Origin: Blasia pusilla
Lineage: Eukaryota > Marchantiophyta > Marchantiopsida > Blasiales
Reading direction: 5' to 3'
DNA length: 64,000 nucleotides
Assembly: GCA_050084515.1 (NCBI GenBank)
Contig: CM114273.1
Location: 43,958,001 to 44,022,000, forward strand
Shown: piece after piece, positions 11,201-20,499 of the stretch
How positions within the stretch are numbered: the first letter of the stretch is position 1
Layout of the letters: each line of letters starts with the position of its first letter
The notes under the pieces: generated by a model
The model's database searches: none
What the model saw: the letters and a program-made list of their open reading frames with translations, nothing else
What the model was told of the DNA's origin: nothing
Translations under genes and position numbers: made by a program

Positions 11201-13548
11201 TCAGGATCTACTTTCTTTCTATGCTTTTAAAGTTTTAAAAGTGAGATCTGAGAGAAGTAGAAGTCTGATTTCAACAATTGGGAAACCCTAAAGGATTAGA
11301 TAACAAATCCTTAAAATAGATCCTTACCTGCAGATAAAAGAAAGGTAACTTTTCAAAGTAAAAGTAAAGTCTATCCCTGATCTCACAGTTTCAATTTCAA
11401 CACACTTGGCACCCAGTCCAAGTGGTTTCTAGCCGCTTAGAGATACACTTACATTCGTTTTATGGTGTATGTTGTGCATTGCGATTGTGCTAGATCTCCA
11501 TATTGTGTGGGGGTTCATACAGGCGAGGGAAAGAGTTTGTTGGAGATATGGACTTCGTTGTCACACATCCTGATGGTCTGAGGTAGTGTTTGTCATTCCT
11601 TCTACTGAAAACTGGTCATGGAATTTTAGCACATGTGGACTTGGTGGACTTCAGGAGTCTGGCCTTTGTTTCAGTCGGAAGAGATCTGAGGTTTTTGGAG
11701 GCCACTTAAGCTATTTCTGCTAAGCTATTTCTGCTAACATAGGACACTTCTGATTTCAGTGCCTGAAAGTGATGGCAACAAAGCAGGGTTTGTTAAAGGT
11801 GGTGGTTTGGCAGTCATGCAGGTTTTCTGAGCAAATTGGTACAAAAGCTGAAAGAATTGGACTTCTTGACGGAAGACCTGCGATTGAGTCTAGGCCACAG
11901 TTTTGAGGTAAGGCCTAATAACACTTTTGGAGCCGTTTTGGTGACGTATAATTGCACTGTCCATCAGCGGTTGTGTGTACAGACAGTTCAGTTCAAGCTA
12001 GAGCATGCTCATGGCTTTTGTGGGGTTCTGTGTAGCTCATGCGAGATGGTGAGGATTCTAATTGTTATGCACTGAGCTACAAATTAATGGTGACAGGAGA
12101 GGGGCGTACATACTTACTTTGGCCTCTGCAAGTATCCTGGGCGTGAACAGCGGCATCGCATTGACATCAAGGTGTGAATGATTTGGATCTTCTCAGAGCC
12201 CATGGGTAGCTGGATATCATTCAGTTCTCAGTTTAGCAGCATGGGTGGCTGTTGCTTAAGCTTCTCACTAGGTCTCCTCTGATACAATCTCATCTTGCTA
12301 CATTCTGGTCAAGTGGTGCTTACATTCGAGCTTTACATGTGACTGGAGGATGAGAACAATGTCAGGCACCATTGTTCCTATCAGCTGTGCAAACTATGTA
12401 CTAAACCTCAAGTGAAGCAGCAGTATTGACAGTCTATTTTCGACTTTCACGGGTTGGCAGGTGTATCCCATCGAGAAATATCCTTTTGGACTTGTTGCTT
12501 GGACAGGGAATGATATTCTGAATCGAAGGTATGGCTGCACTTTCATGTAAAACCTTGGAAGTGGACTTGGTTTGTAACTTGAATAAATCTGTCGAAGTCT
12601 ACCCTCTCGATGAAAATCCTTATTCCATATGTGGTATAAGTGAGGCAGATTCCTGCTCCTACATCAAATTAATTTGTACACCTTCATCTTATTTAAGTGC
12701 CTAGAAACAAGCATTTTCTCAACTGATAGGCAGCCCCCAGCTCACTCACAAACTGGGTGCCTAGGTAATAAACCAGCGAGATCCAAGACTGACCTAGTAG
12801 TTGTCCCACAAGTAGGGAAGGGGATGTTGTTTTAGCGGTCAAGAGTTCCTTGGCATGAAGAAATTCTTTTGAGTTTTTTTCTGTGAGGGTCACTCAACAC
12901 CCAACTCTGAATCGGTTTTCTAAGGGACCCTGAGTGTTTCTCGATTCCCAATGGTGTTGTGCAGTCTTAGTACTTACTTTGGTGGGAGCCTAACCAGATT
13001 GGTATGTTCTGTTTACCAATCAAGTGAATTTAACAGTCTGGGTGCTTGTAGTGCTGGCTTAAGTGGCTGCGTTTTTTTTTTTCAGGTTGCGGATACTGGC
13101 TGAAGCCAAAGGCTACAGGTTGGATGACCATGGACTTTTCCCGGTAACGCGTGATGCTGAAGGCCAAAAGGTAATTCCACATTCCTAGACCTCTGGTGGT
13201 CGTTCTTCGCCTACATTCTTGCAGTTCTGCAGTTCTCTTAAGATCACCAGAAGGCAGTGGTGGTTGTATTCTGTTGGCGACGACTATATCAATATATATA
13301 TGTGTGTGTGTTCACTTGTGTTACTGACTCATGATACTCATGGTATATATATATATATATCTGTGTGTGTGTGTGTGTGTATGAGTGTGTGTGTTCTCAC
13401 TTGAGCATGTTGGACATGTATTGATTTTATCTGTCTTTGTTTCCATCAGGTTGCCCAGAGAAGCTCAGGTGTCCCATGCAAGACTGAAAGGGAGGTTTTT
13501 GAAAAATTAGGCTTCCCATGGTTGGAACCACACGAGAGGAACTTGTAA
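5210..13548 (+). CDS. POLL: DNA polymerase lambda (family X repair polymerase), 14 exons
   Basis: Inferred exons: 5210-5308, 7384-7521, 7739-8134, 8482-8560, 8861-8991, 9349-9411, 9612-9791, 10017-10070, 11494-11582, 11814-11907, 12097-12171, 12461-12528, 13086-13170, 13450-13548. Together they are 1650 nt, in phase, for 549 aa, close to the length I know for plant Pol lambda. Domains in order: BRCT (about 10-115, FAGVVALFVEAGVQPRRLK to YEWLEDCLKTG); Ser-rich linker; 8-kDa lyase domain (GDDRRSFSY, GLPAVGKSMQ helix-hairpin-helix); fingers (LLGAVWGIGPVLA); palm with GGSYRRGK, catalytic GDMDF and HRIDIK; thumb (AWTGNDILNRR); terminal FPWLEPHERNL. All three catalytic aspartates are present. It fills short gaps in base-excision repair and end joining in the nucleus. 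All junctions I placed are GT-AG; the exon 8/9 junction is the least certain, since about five residues of the family alignment seem short there. Start chosen at the first in-frame ATG before the BRCT fold. Confidence 0.92.
6914..7265. repeat. Minisatellite (about 46-58 bp unit) in POLL intron 1
   Basis: About seven copies of a unit of the form ATGGGGATGGGAGGAACCCC, AGCAAGGAAAGTACCCATCT, CCATGAA. The array sits in intron 1 and ends about 120 bases before the exon 2 acceptor at 7383/7384. The unit is unrelated to that of the upstream array at 3650-5010. Confidence 0.88.
10606..11276 (+). mobile_element. Solo LTR, copia-like, in POLL intron 8
   Basis: A 671-bp segment begins TGTTAGGATT and ends TTTCAACA, giving the terminal TGTT...AACA inverted bases of LTRs. 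It is flanked on both sides by the 5-bp direct repeat ATTGG (10601-10605 and 11277-11281), the target duplication expected of LTR element integration. A TATA-like CTATATAAC lies near 10896 and TCAATGAAGAAGG near 11010, a common arrangement in plant copia LTRs. No internal domain follows, so it is a solo LTR left by recombination. Orientation is plus from the TATA position. Confidence 0.83.
13291..13392. repeat. TA/TG microsatellites in POLL intron 13
   Basis: Two adjacent clusters of alternating TA and TG dinucleotides (13291-13310 and 13345-13392) lie in the last intron, ahead of the exon 14 acceptor at 13449/13450. No function is implied. Confidence 0.85.
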
Positions 13549-13712
13549 TTTATGGATGCAGATTTATCCAAGGTTGGTCATGGATAACATCAATGTCGTG
13601 GAGTAGCCAGGTGCTGGTGGACCACATAGTGTTATAGCAAACCCAAGATTCTGAATTTGTAGATTAGTCAGTTGGTTTCCAAAGAGACAGAAGTTCACCA
13701 AAACTGAAAGTC

Positions 13713-13876
13713 GTCTCCCATCTCGAGGTGTATTGGAGTAGTGAGGATTGAAACCAAAAGGGTTGCAAGAGTTGAGGACACACAAAAAGTTCATGTCTCC
13801 CATCTCGAGGTATTGGAGTAGTGAGGATTGAAACCAAAAGGATTGCAAGAGTTGACGACACCCAAAAAGTTCATGA
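13713..13876. repeat. Tandem duplication of 82 bp downstream of POLL
   Basis: The segment starting GTCTCCCATCTCGAGGT at 13713 is repeated starting at 13795 with few changes. Both copies contain GAGTAGTGAGGATTGAAACC and end AAAAAGTTCAT. It lies just after the POLL stop codon, likely in or near the 3' UTR. Confidence 0.85.
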
Positions 13877-14689
13877 AAGCTGAAAAGTTTGTTGCAAAGG
13901 TAGTAAACTTGTAGATATGTAGAGTAGATTGTACAATGGCAATGAAGTGCTTCGTTCACGGCAGAAATCTCCAAACTCAACTTTGCCGTAGAGAATTTCA
14001 AGCCTTTTGAAGGATAGCTCGAAAGGCTTGCTCATGGTTAAGTGGAGGCATGAGAAGAGTGGTGGTTGGATAGGATCATGTGAAAGCATGGGGATGGGTG
14101 AGGACCACTTTCTTGTTTTCAATAAAAACTTTTTTGATTTTGAAGAATTCCTTCTATGGGTGGTGGACCCTAATTTTCTTATCGACCAAACGTATGAAAA
14201 CTCCATTGTAGCTCTATCTTCCTAAGATGGAATATGATGGGAGGAGTCTGTGCATCGCAATATTGATATGTGATCGAGTAGTTCCTGGCTGAAAACATTA
14301 AATGTACATAGAAAACACGAAATTGTGTGAACCAACAAAGTGAGTTTTCAAAGCAATGTATGTGTTTTTCTTACACCTATCCGTCGAAATATCCACAACT
14401 TGAATGGTCACCACATTGCAAGAAAAGCATAGGATTGTAGAATGAAGTAGCCATAGCCACGACCGAGTGGACGGAGTACTATTTCAATCTGACTGAACAA
14501 GAACCACCAAAAATAGTTGAGCAATAACTAACAACCTAACTAAAATGAGAGTTTTAACTTGAAACCATAGTTTGAGGAACCAAGAATTTTTTAATGAAAC
14601 TTAAGACCATGGAGAAAATAATTGGATTACCCTAAATTTCATACCAGAACAAGTAATAGTTTTTTAAGGGCTATAATTTGGCTAGGTGA

Positions 14690-14915
14690 CAAGGTCTAAC
14701 TTCTTGCATGACAACATAGCATAAGGTGGTGTAGAGAGATTAATGTCATTCTTATACACACATAAATACAAATATATGATATGGTCTAAATTCTGGCATA
14801 ACAACATAGCATAAGGTGGTGTAAAGAGATTCATGTCATTCAGATATGTAAATATATGACTTGGTCTAACCTCTTACATAACAATAGAGCATAAGTTGCT
14901 GTAGAGATTTAAATG
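14690..14915. repeat. Three diverged copies of a unit of about 95 bp
   Basis: The phrase GGTCTAAC or GGTCTAAA, then CATAACAACATAGCATAAGG, then TGTAGAGAGATT recurs three times between 14690 and 14915. The copies are diverged, so the duplication is old. It lies downstream of the USP gene. Confidence 0.75.
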
Positions 14916-14934
14916 GTCCCCTTGATACATGTAA

Positions 14935-14978
14935 AAGCAAACATGGATCATGTCTTCCTTCATGATCCATGCTTGCTT
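14935..14978. repeat. Hairpin, 18-bp arms with one mismatch
   Basis: AAGCAAACATGGATCATG at 14935-14952 is followed after 8 bases by CATGATCCATGCTTGCTT at 14961-14978, its reverse complement apart from one base. It may be a MITE relic or a foldback RNA; nothing in the sequence decides this. Confidence 0.75.
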
Positions 14979-15421
14979 TTTGGAAATAGATTACACAAAA
15001 GTACTTCAATAAATATGACTTGCTCATATCTTATTGCTGGAAAATTAAGTTTTTATTACAACGTATTGGAACCCATTCTGCTGTAATAAGCCTCTTATGA
15101 CATAGGTAGAATTCTACTCTTGACCTATGATGCCACATAAAACTCTGATGTAGAGATTGTACCTGGAGATAGACATAAAAGGAGTTAAATAAAGTACTAA
15201 AATCATAGAAATTCCTACTTAAAAAAAGACAACATAGACAACACATTAAGATAAAGTGTCACAATAGAACATCAATTTATTTATCAAATTCATACACAAT
15301 TCTACTAAAATATTGAGAAGATCTATACTTTTTCCTTAAACCTTTCATTTCAAATGCTTGAATTTGCATGAAAGAAGTAAGGGAAGATTTCTTACAACGA
15401 TGGAACTCAAATATACATTCC

Positions 15422-18400
15422 TCATGCCGTATGTTGAGGGTTTGAGGGAGCTTCAGGAATAGACTTGGTAGTTGTATAACCAGCTTTAACCACGATCAAA
15501 GGACATGGACTATTGTGAGCCAAGTGATCACTCACACTTCCGAGAAATGTCCTGCAAGTTAATTGTGGTCGCATTAATGTACAATACTAAACCTTGGGCA
15601 TATTTCCCAATAATCAAATTGTTGCCTACATTAAAGAGTATATTTTCACCAAGTTTAGGAAGATATATGATAGAAGAAGAAAGTCTGATTACATTTGAAT
15701 TCCTACACTTGTTTCTCACTCCCTCCTTTCTCTCTATCTTTTAAAATCCTACCATGTTGTGTGATAACCCAATGCCCATGTTCCTCTCATGCAAAAATTG
15801 AACAATGAAGAAGACATCCATTTTTACACGTTAAATTTAGCAACATTCTCATAACCACATCTTGTTGACTTTTAGTGCTTTGCACATTAATTACTAGTGA
15901 TTATTAGAAACTCACCTAGCAACAACACCACGTTCATGTGAGCCCACCACAACAACATCTGCCTTTAATGCAATCAAACCTTCAATCACTTTTGCTTCTG
16001 TTTGGCCGGTGACGACAATGCCCTTGCAACTAATCTGCATTGATTGTGATCAGGAATATTGGTAAGACATCGTAGACCATCAAGATTATACCTTCCATAC
16101 CTAAAAAATGAAGGATGTAAGATTGAGAGCATTAGATCTCATTTACAAAGAGATGAATTTACCTCCGATTTGTGGTCTGCATATGCCATAAACTTCTCAA
16201 CAATCTTCCGACTTTCCTTGAGGGATGCAACCTCATCTTTTATCCCGGTTTCTAGAGGAATATAAACTTCTTCTATTCCTAAGTCCCCTGCCAAAACCCA
16301 ACTTTATATATCCACCTTGCAGTGGCAAACATCACACCAAGGATTGAAAGTATGCAAACACTTTTTCTCACACATAAGAAATGAATCGCCGTATTTTTTG
16401 ATATTTTTATGCAATGAGTATTCTCATCCACTCAAGTTTCCATTTCTACATAATTGAAAAGATGCTCTATCCTCACACAATAAGCGCTCTACTATACTCA
16501 TGTCATTAGCAAATGTTCCATAGTTTTTAGGTCATGGTGCACTTGATCAACTTGCTCATAGAATTGTTAAGGTTGCTAACCTGTGCCTACACCACTGAAG
16601 GGTAGGCTTTGTGGTTGATGGACATGATATATGATCACAGTGTCGGAGGGCTTGCAAAAGTTGACTAATGCCCATGTGAAAGCATAGATTGCCTGTAGGT
16701 TGGAAATGCATTATTTAGATGATTACAAGACTAAAATTCTCTCTCATACCCTAATGCTGAAGAATCCAATAATATAGATTTCCATGTGTTAAGATGTTCT
16801 ATCTAATACTTCTTAGAAGAAACCCTCCTTTCTCCTTTTCTTACTTACATATGGGATTATCTCGTGACTAAATTCTATATATAATGTCCCGACGAGCATA
16901 TCTTATCAACGGAGGAGACATGTGATGGTGAAATATTGTTGCTTGCAACATGGAAGAAGCTTTACCTCTTTGGATTCATCCACAGCTATAACAACTTTAC
17001 GATCCTTTGTTGATGTGGATGAAATTGTCACATCCTCTTGTTCTTTTGTTGAAGTTGCATGAGCGTCGTTAACTTGGAGTTCTTCCTCCAAATGTCGCAC
17101 AATGGCCACAGGACATGGAGCATTGTGCAAGACATAGTCGCTTATGCTACCCAGAATTGTCCTACACACCACATAAATGACTTACAAGTGTGTTGATCAA
17201 ATAGTAATGATCATATTTGATTCAAAACTATCTGCCCACAATGTAGAGGAGATAAAATGAGTGTGTTTATGGACAAGGACTTGGACTTCAAGTGATGCGC
17301 ATAAGGGCATCACTTAGAGCATACCTTTTGACAAGACCATAAGCATTGCTTCCAACAACAATGATATCTGCACGCACTCTTCCACCCTCGTCCACGATCC
17401 AACAACCAGCATCACCTTTCACCACTTCCCCATCACAAGATATCTGCCAAAATGCATAACTTCTTTCAATGGAGGAAACAACATTTCTAAACCTGAGAGT
17501 TCCCTCCATTTCTCGCTACGTTTACAAAACAAAGCACATTCAAATATGAAGATTGGACAACAAGAGGCAAAGTTCATTTCACATGTACACTGCTTTTTAG
17601 AGCATTTAGCGGTACTCACTCATATGTTCATGTTGATGAGTTCATAGTCTGCCTCACTCATTGTAAAGTTTTTTGAGGTCTACAAATTCTTTGATGTTCA
17701 CTCAATTGTGTCACATTGTCACAAGATTTAGAGGGTAGAAAAATGTGGGGATGTTGCAACTATGAATTTAGAGGTTCATGTGAGTTTACACTCAGAAAAG
17801 AGAGAAGAGTAGATGGGGGGCATTACATTGAGTTTGCTCAATTGCTGAAGATAGTTGTTTACGAAAATCTTCGAGTAGCGTGTGATCTTTCTTTCTGCAA
17901 TTTCAGACTCCTCTGGTGATGGCAAGATCGGTATGCCATATTCTGGTACATTCCAAAACCAAATTTCAAACAACGCCGCTCAATTAGACCATCTTCATTT
18001 CACATTCAGCGGTATCTTCATGTTACAATGAAATATATCATGGGTGAGACAAATTCTTTCATCTCAGTGCTAACTCGCAACTTCAAGCCTCAATATCGTA
18101 TGAATAAGAAGAAGGCTGAATGCCAATTCAGCCAGCAGATTTTACAATCCCACCTTTCAAGAATATGAACAGTTCAGAGGATGTAAACAAACTCTTTTCA
18201 GTGCCCATTTTGCATTCTATTATCTTATGGTTGAGGCAAGAGCTTCATGCTCAATGCAAGCGTCACCCACAAGTGTTTTATGTTCTGCCAATTCAGCCCA
18301 CTTCTGAAGAATATCATGAATAAGAGGGTGCTAAGAAGACAGGAAAGAATATGATAAGTTTAGATTACTACGAAGCCTTGTGGATTTAGCAATTCAGCTA

Positions 18401-19324
18401 ACAAGTCAACTCACGGCTCAGGAATGTAAACAAACTCCCATTAAACATTCACTGAGTGGGGCATTCAGAAGGCAGGGAAGTAAGAAAGAAAGAGAGTTTG
18501 GGTCAATGGATCACCAAATGAGAGGGGTGCTTTTAAGAAGGTAGGACAGCAAAAGAGAGGAAGAAAGAGCTTCAGAACAATGAATTATCAGATGGGAAGA
18601 GTTCAAGGGCTATAGAACACCCAATGACTCAGGGATATTAAGAAGGCAAGAAAGCAAGAAAGAAAGATCTTTGGATCTATGCATCATCAGATGAGAGGGG
18701 CTCTTAGAAGGCAGAAAAACCAAGAACCTTAGAACAATGAATCAGCAGATGAAATGGGCACTAAGAAGGCAGGAAAGAAAGAAAAAGAAGAAAGAAAGAG
18801 CTTCAGAACAATGAATTATCAGATGAGAGAGGCACCAAGAAGGCAGGAAAGCAGGACCTCCAGAAAACGCAATGACTGAGGAGTATTAAGAAGTCATGAA
18901 AGCAAGAGAAACAAATGAGTTTCGGATCAGTGGATCATCAGATGAGAGGGCACTAAGAAGGCACAAAAGAAAGAGCTTCGAAACAACAGATTACCACATA
19001 AAGAAAGAAGTCCTCAGGAGCAATGGATCACCAGATGACAGTGGCACTAAGTAGGCAAGAAAGAAGGAGCTTCGAAACAATAGATTACCAGATGGGAAGG
19101 GTGCCAAGAAAACAAGAAGAAAGAAAGGGGGATGTTTCGAAGAGTGCATTACCAGAAGTCATATCAGCAGTGGGGAAATTGGGGCCGATGTAGGGAGCAG
19201 CAGTGAGGATTATGACGTGATCCTCTTCACGCACAAGATTCTGCACTGCCCATGAAAACGCATTGGCAGACACTTCAGTGTCATCTACTGCAATCATCAC
19301 CCTCCTCTTCTCCATCTTCGCCAT
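15422..19324 (-). CDS. Two-domain universal stress protein (USP-A family), 8 exons
   Basis: Exons on the minus strand: 19324-19153, 17942-17863 (donor could instead be at 17827), 17443-17325, 17161-16966, 16692-16581, 16287-16163, 16034-15916, 15551-15422. They join in phase to 350 aa (362 with the alternative donor). Each half is one USP alpha/beta fold: RRVMIAVDDTEVSANAFSWA and DIIVVGS...LGSISDYVLHNAPCPVAIV in the first; RKVVIAVDESKE, AFTWALVNFC and DVVVVGS...LGSVSDH in the second. The corresponding exons of both halves have the same phases, so the gene arose by internal duplication. The nucleotide-binding loop, usually G-2x-G-9x-G(S/T), has Ala or Glu in place of the second Gly in each half. 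USPs are small cytosolic stress-response proteins; substrate unknown. The long intron 1 is filled with tandem repeats. Confidence 0.9.
18440..19130. repeat. Minisatellite (about 70-80 bp unit) in USP intron 1
   Basis: Diverged copies of a purine-rich unit containing GGATCACCAGATGAGAGGGG, CACTAAGAAGGCAGGAAAG and GAAAGAGCTTCAGAACAATG repeat about eight to nine times. The array ends just before the exon 1 donor at 19152/19153, so it fills the 5' part of the intron in gene orientation. Confidence 0.87.
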
Positions 19325-19539
19325 GTAGATTCACGAGCACTCTCCTCAGAGCTGATGACCTTAAGCTGCTACAGAGAGCAACTGCAACTGCACACAGTTG
19401 GCAAAGTAGAGATGCCCATCACAATCCTCAAACCAGATACGGAATGCATCTGGACACTAAACAGAGACCTATTCCCACTTTGGAACTAAAGTTGACTCGA
19501 GATTTCGAACAAAAACTGAGCTGGGGAAAATGGAGAGCC

Positions 19540-20490
19540 CTGCAAGTTCTCTGCTCTAATCTGATCCAAATTCACTCTATGTCAATGTTTTGAAGCACCG
19601 AAGAGAGAGACTCTAACAGTGCAACTGGAAATAGCTTGAGAAAAGAGGATATGGATAATCGAGAGCCCTGCAAGCTCTCTGCTATAATCTGATCCAAATT
19701 CACTCTGTGTCAATGTTCTGAAGCACTGAAGAGAGAGGCTCTAAGATTGGAACTGAAAATACCCCGAGAAAAGAGGATACGGAAAATTGAGAGGGCTGAA
19801 AGTTCTCTGCTCCGATCTAATCCGAATTCGTCCTATTAATGTTCTGAAGCAGTGAAGAGTGAGAGAGAGTCTAAAACTGAGCTGGAAATGACTCCAGAAA
19901 AGAGGAAATGAGAAGTTGACAGCCCTACAAGTTCTCTGCTCCAATCTAATCCGAATCCGCTCCCTATCGATGTCCTGAAGCACTGAATAGAGAAGCTCTA
20001 ACATCGGAGCTTGCAAGTGACTCAAGAAAAGTGGCCCTCAAGAAAAGATTCTCTGATCTAATCCGAGTTTGTTCACTGTCAATGTTCTGAAACCCTAACA
20101 GAGAACATTGACAGTGAACAAACTCGGATTCTACGTTGGCGTTGGAAAATTGGAGGCTCCTACAGATAATCTACTCCAATGTAATCCGAATTCTGAATTT
20201 TCTGAAGCACCAACAGACACTGAAAATGGATCTGGAAAATGGCTCCAGAACGCGGTCCCAAGAAATGCAGAGAGGGAAAAGTGCAGACTCCTTCACAGTC
20301 TCTTCTGGAATCTAACCCGAATTCACTCTCTCTCAATTTTGCTGGAGCTCTGACAGAGACACTCTGACATTCCGTCTGCAAATGGCTCCAGAAAGTGGTC
20401 TCAGGAGACGTAGAGCTGAAAAAAATGGAGACTCCTACACATTCTCCGCTCGATTTTAATCCGAAGTGGCTCACTCTCAATTTTCTGAAA
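19540..20490. repeat. Minisatellite (about 115-143 bp unit) upstream of the USP gene
   Basis: Eight diverged copies of a unit containing TCTGCTCCAATCTAATCCGA, ATTCACTCTATGTCAATGTT and CTGAAGCACTGAAGAGAGAG. Anchors (CTGCTC.AATCT and variants) start near 19551, 19679, 19807, 19936, 20051, 20171, 20301 and 20446. It begins about 220 bases upstream of the USP start codon (19324, minus strand), so it occupies the promoter or 5' leader. Confidence 0.9.
20063..20127. repeat. Perfect 26-bp inverted repeat inside the USP minisatellite
   Basis: The arm at 20063-20088 (starts CCGAGTTTGTTCACTG) is the exact reverse complement of 20102-20127 (ends GTGAACAAACTCGG), with a 13-base loop. Neighbouring units are all in one orientation, so part of one unit was copied in reverse. 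Confidence 0.92.
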
Positions 20491-20499
20491 CATTAACAG

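Larger units (their letters stand above)
13549..15421. other. Convergent intergenic spacer between POLL and the USP gene
   Basis: The two genes point towards each other and share this 1.9-kb spacer, which must hold both 3' UTRs. It contains a two-copy repeat of 82-bp period, a three-copy repeat of about 95 bp and a short hairpin, listed separately. I find no further gene. Confidence 0.6.
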
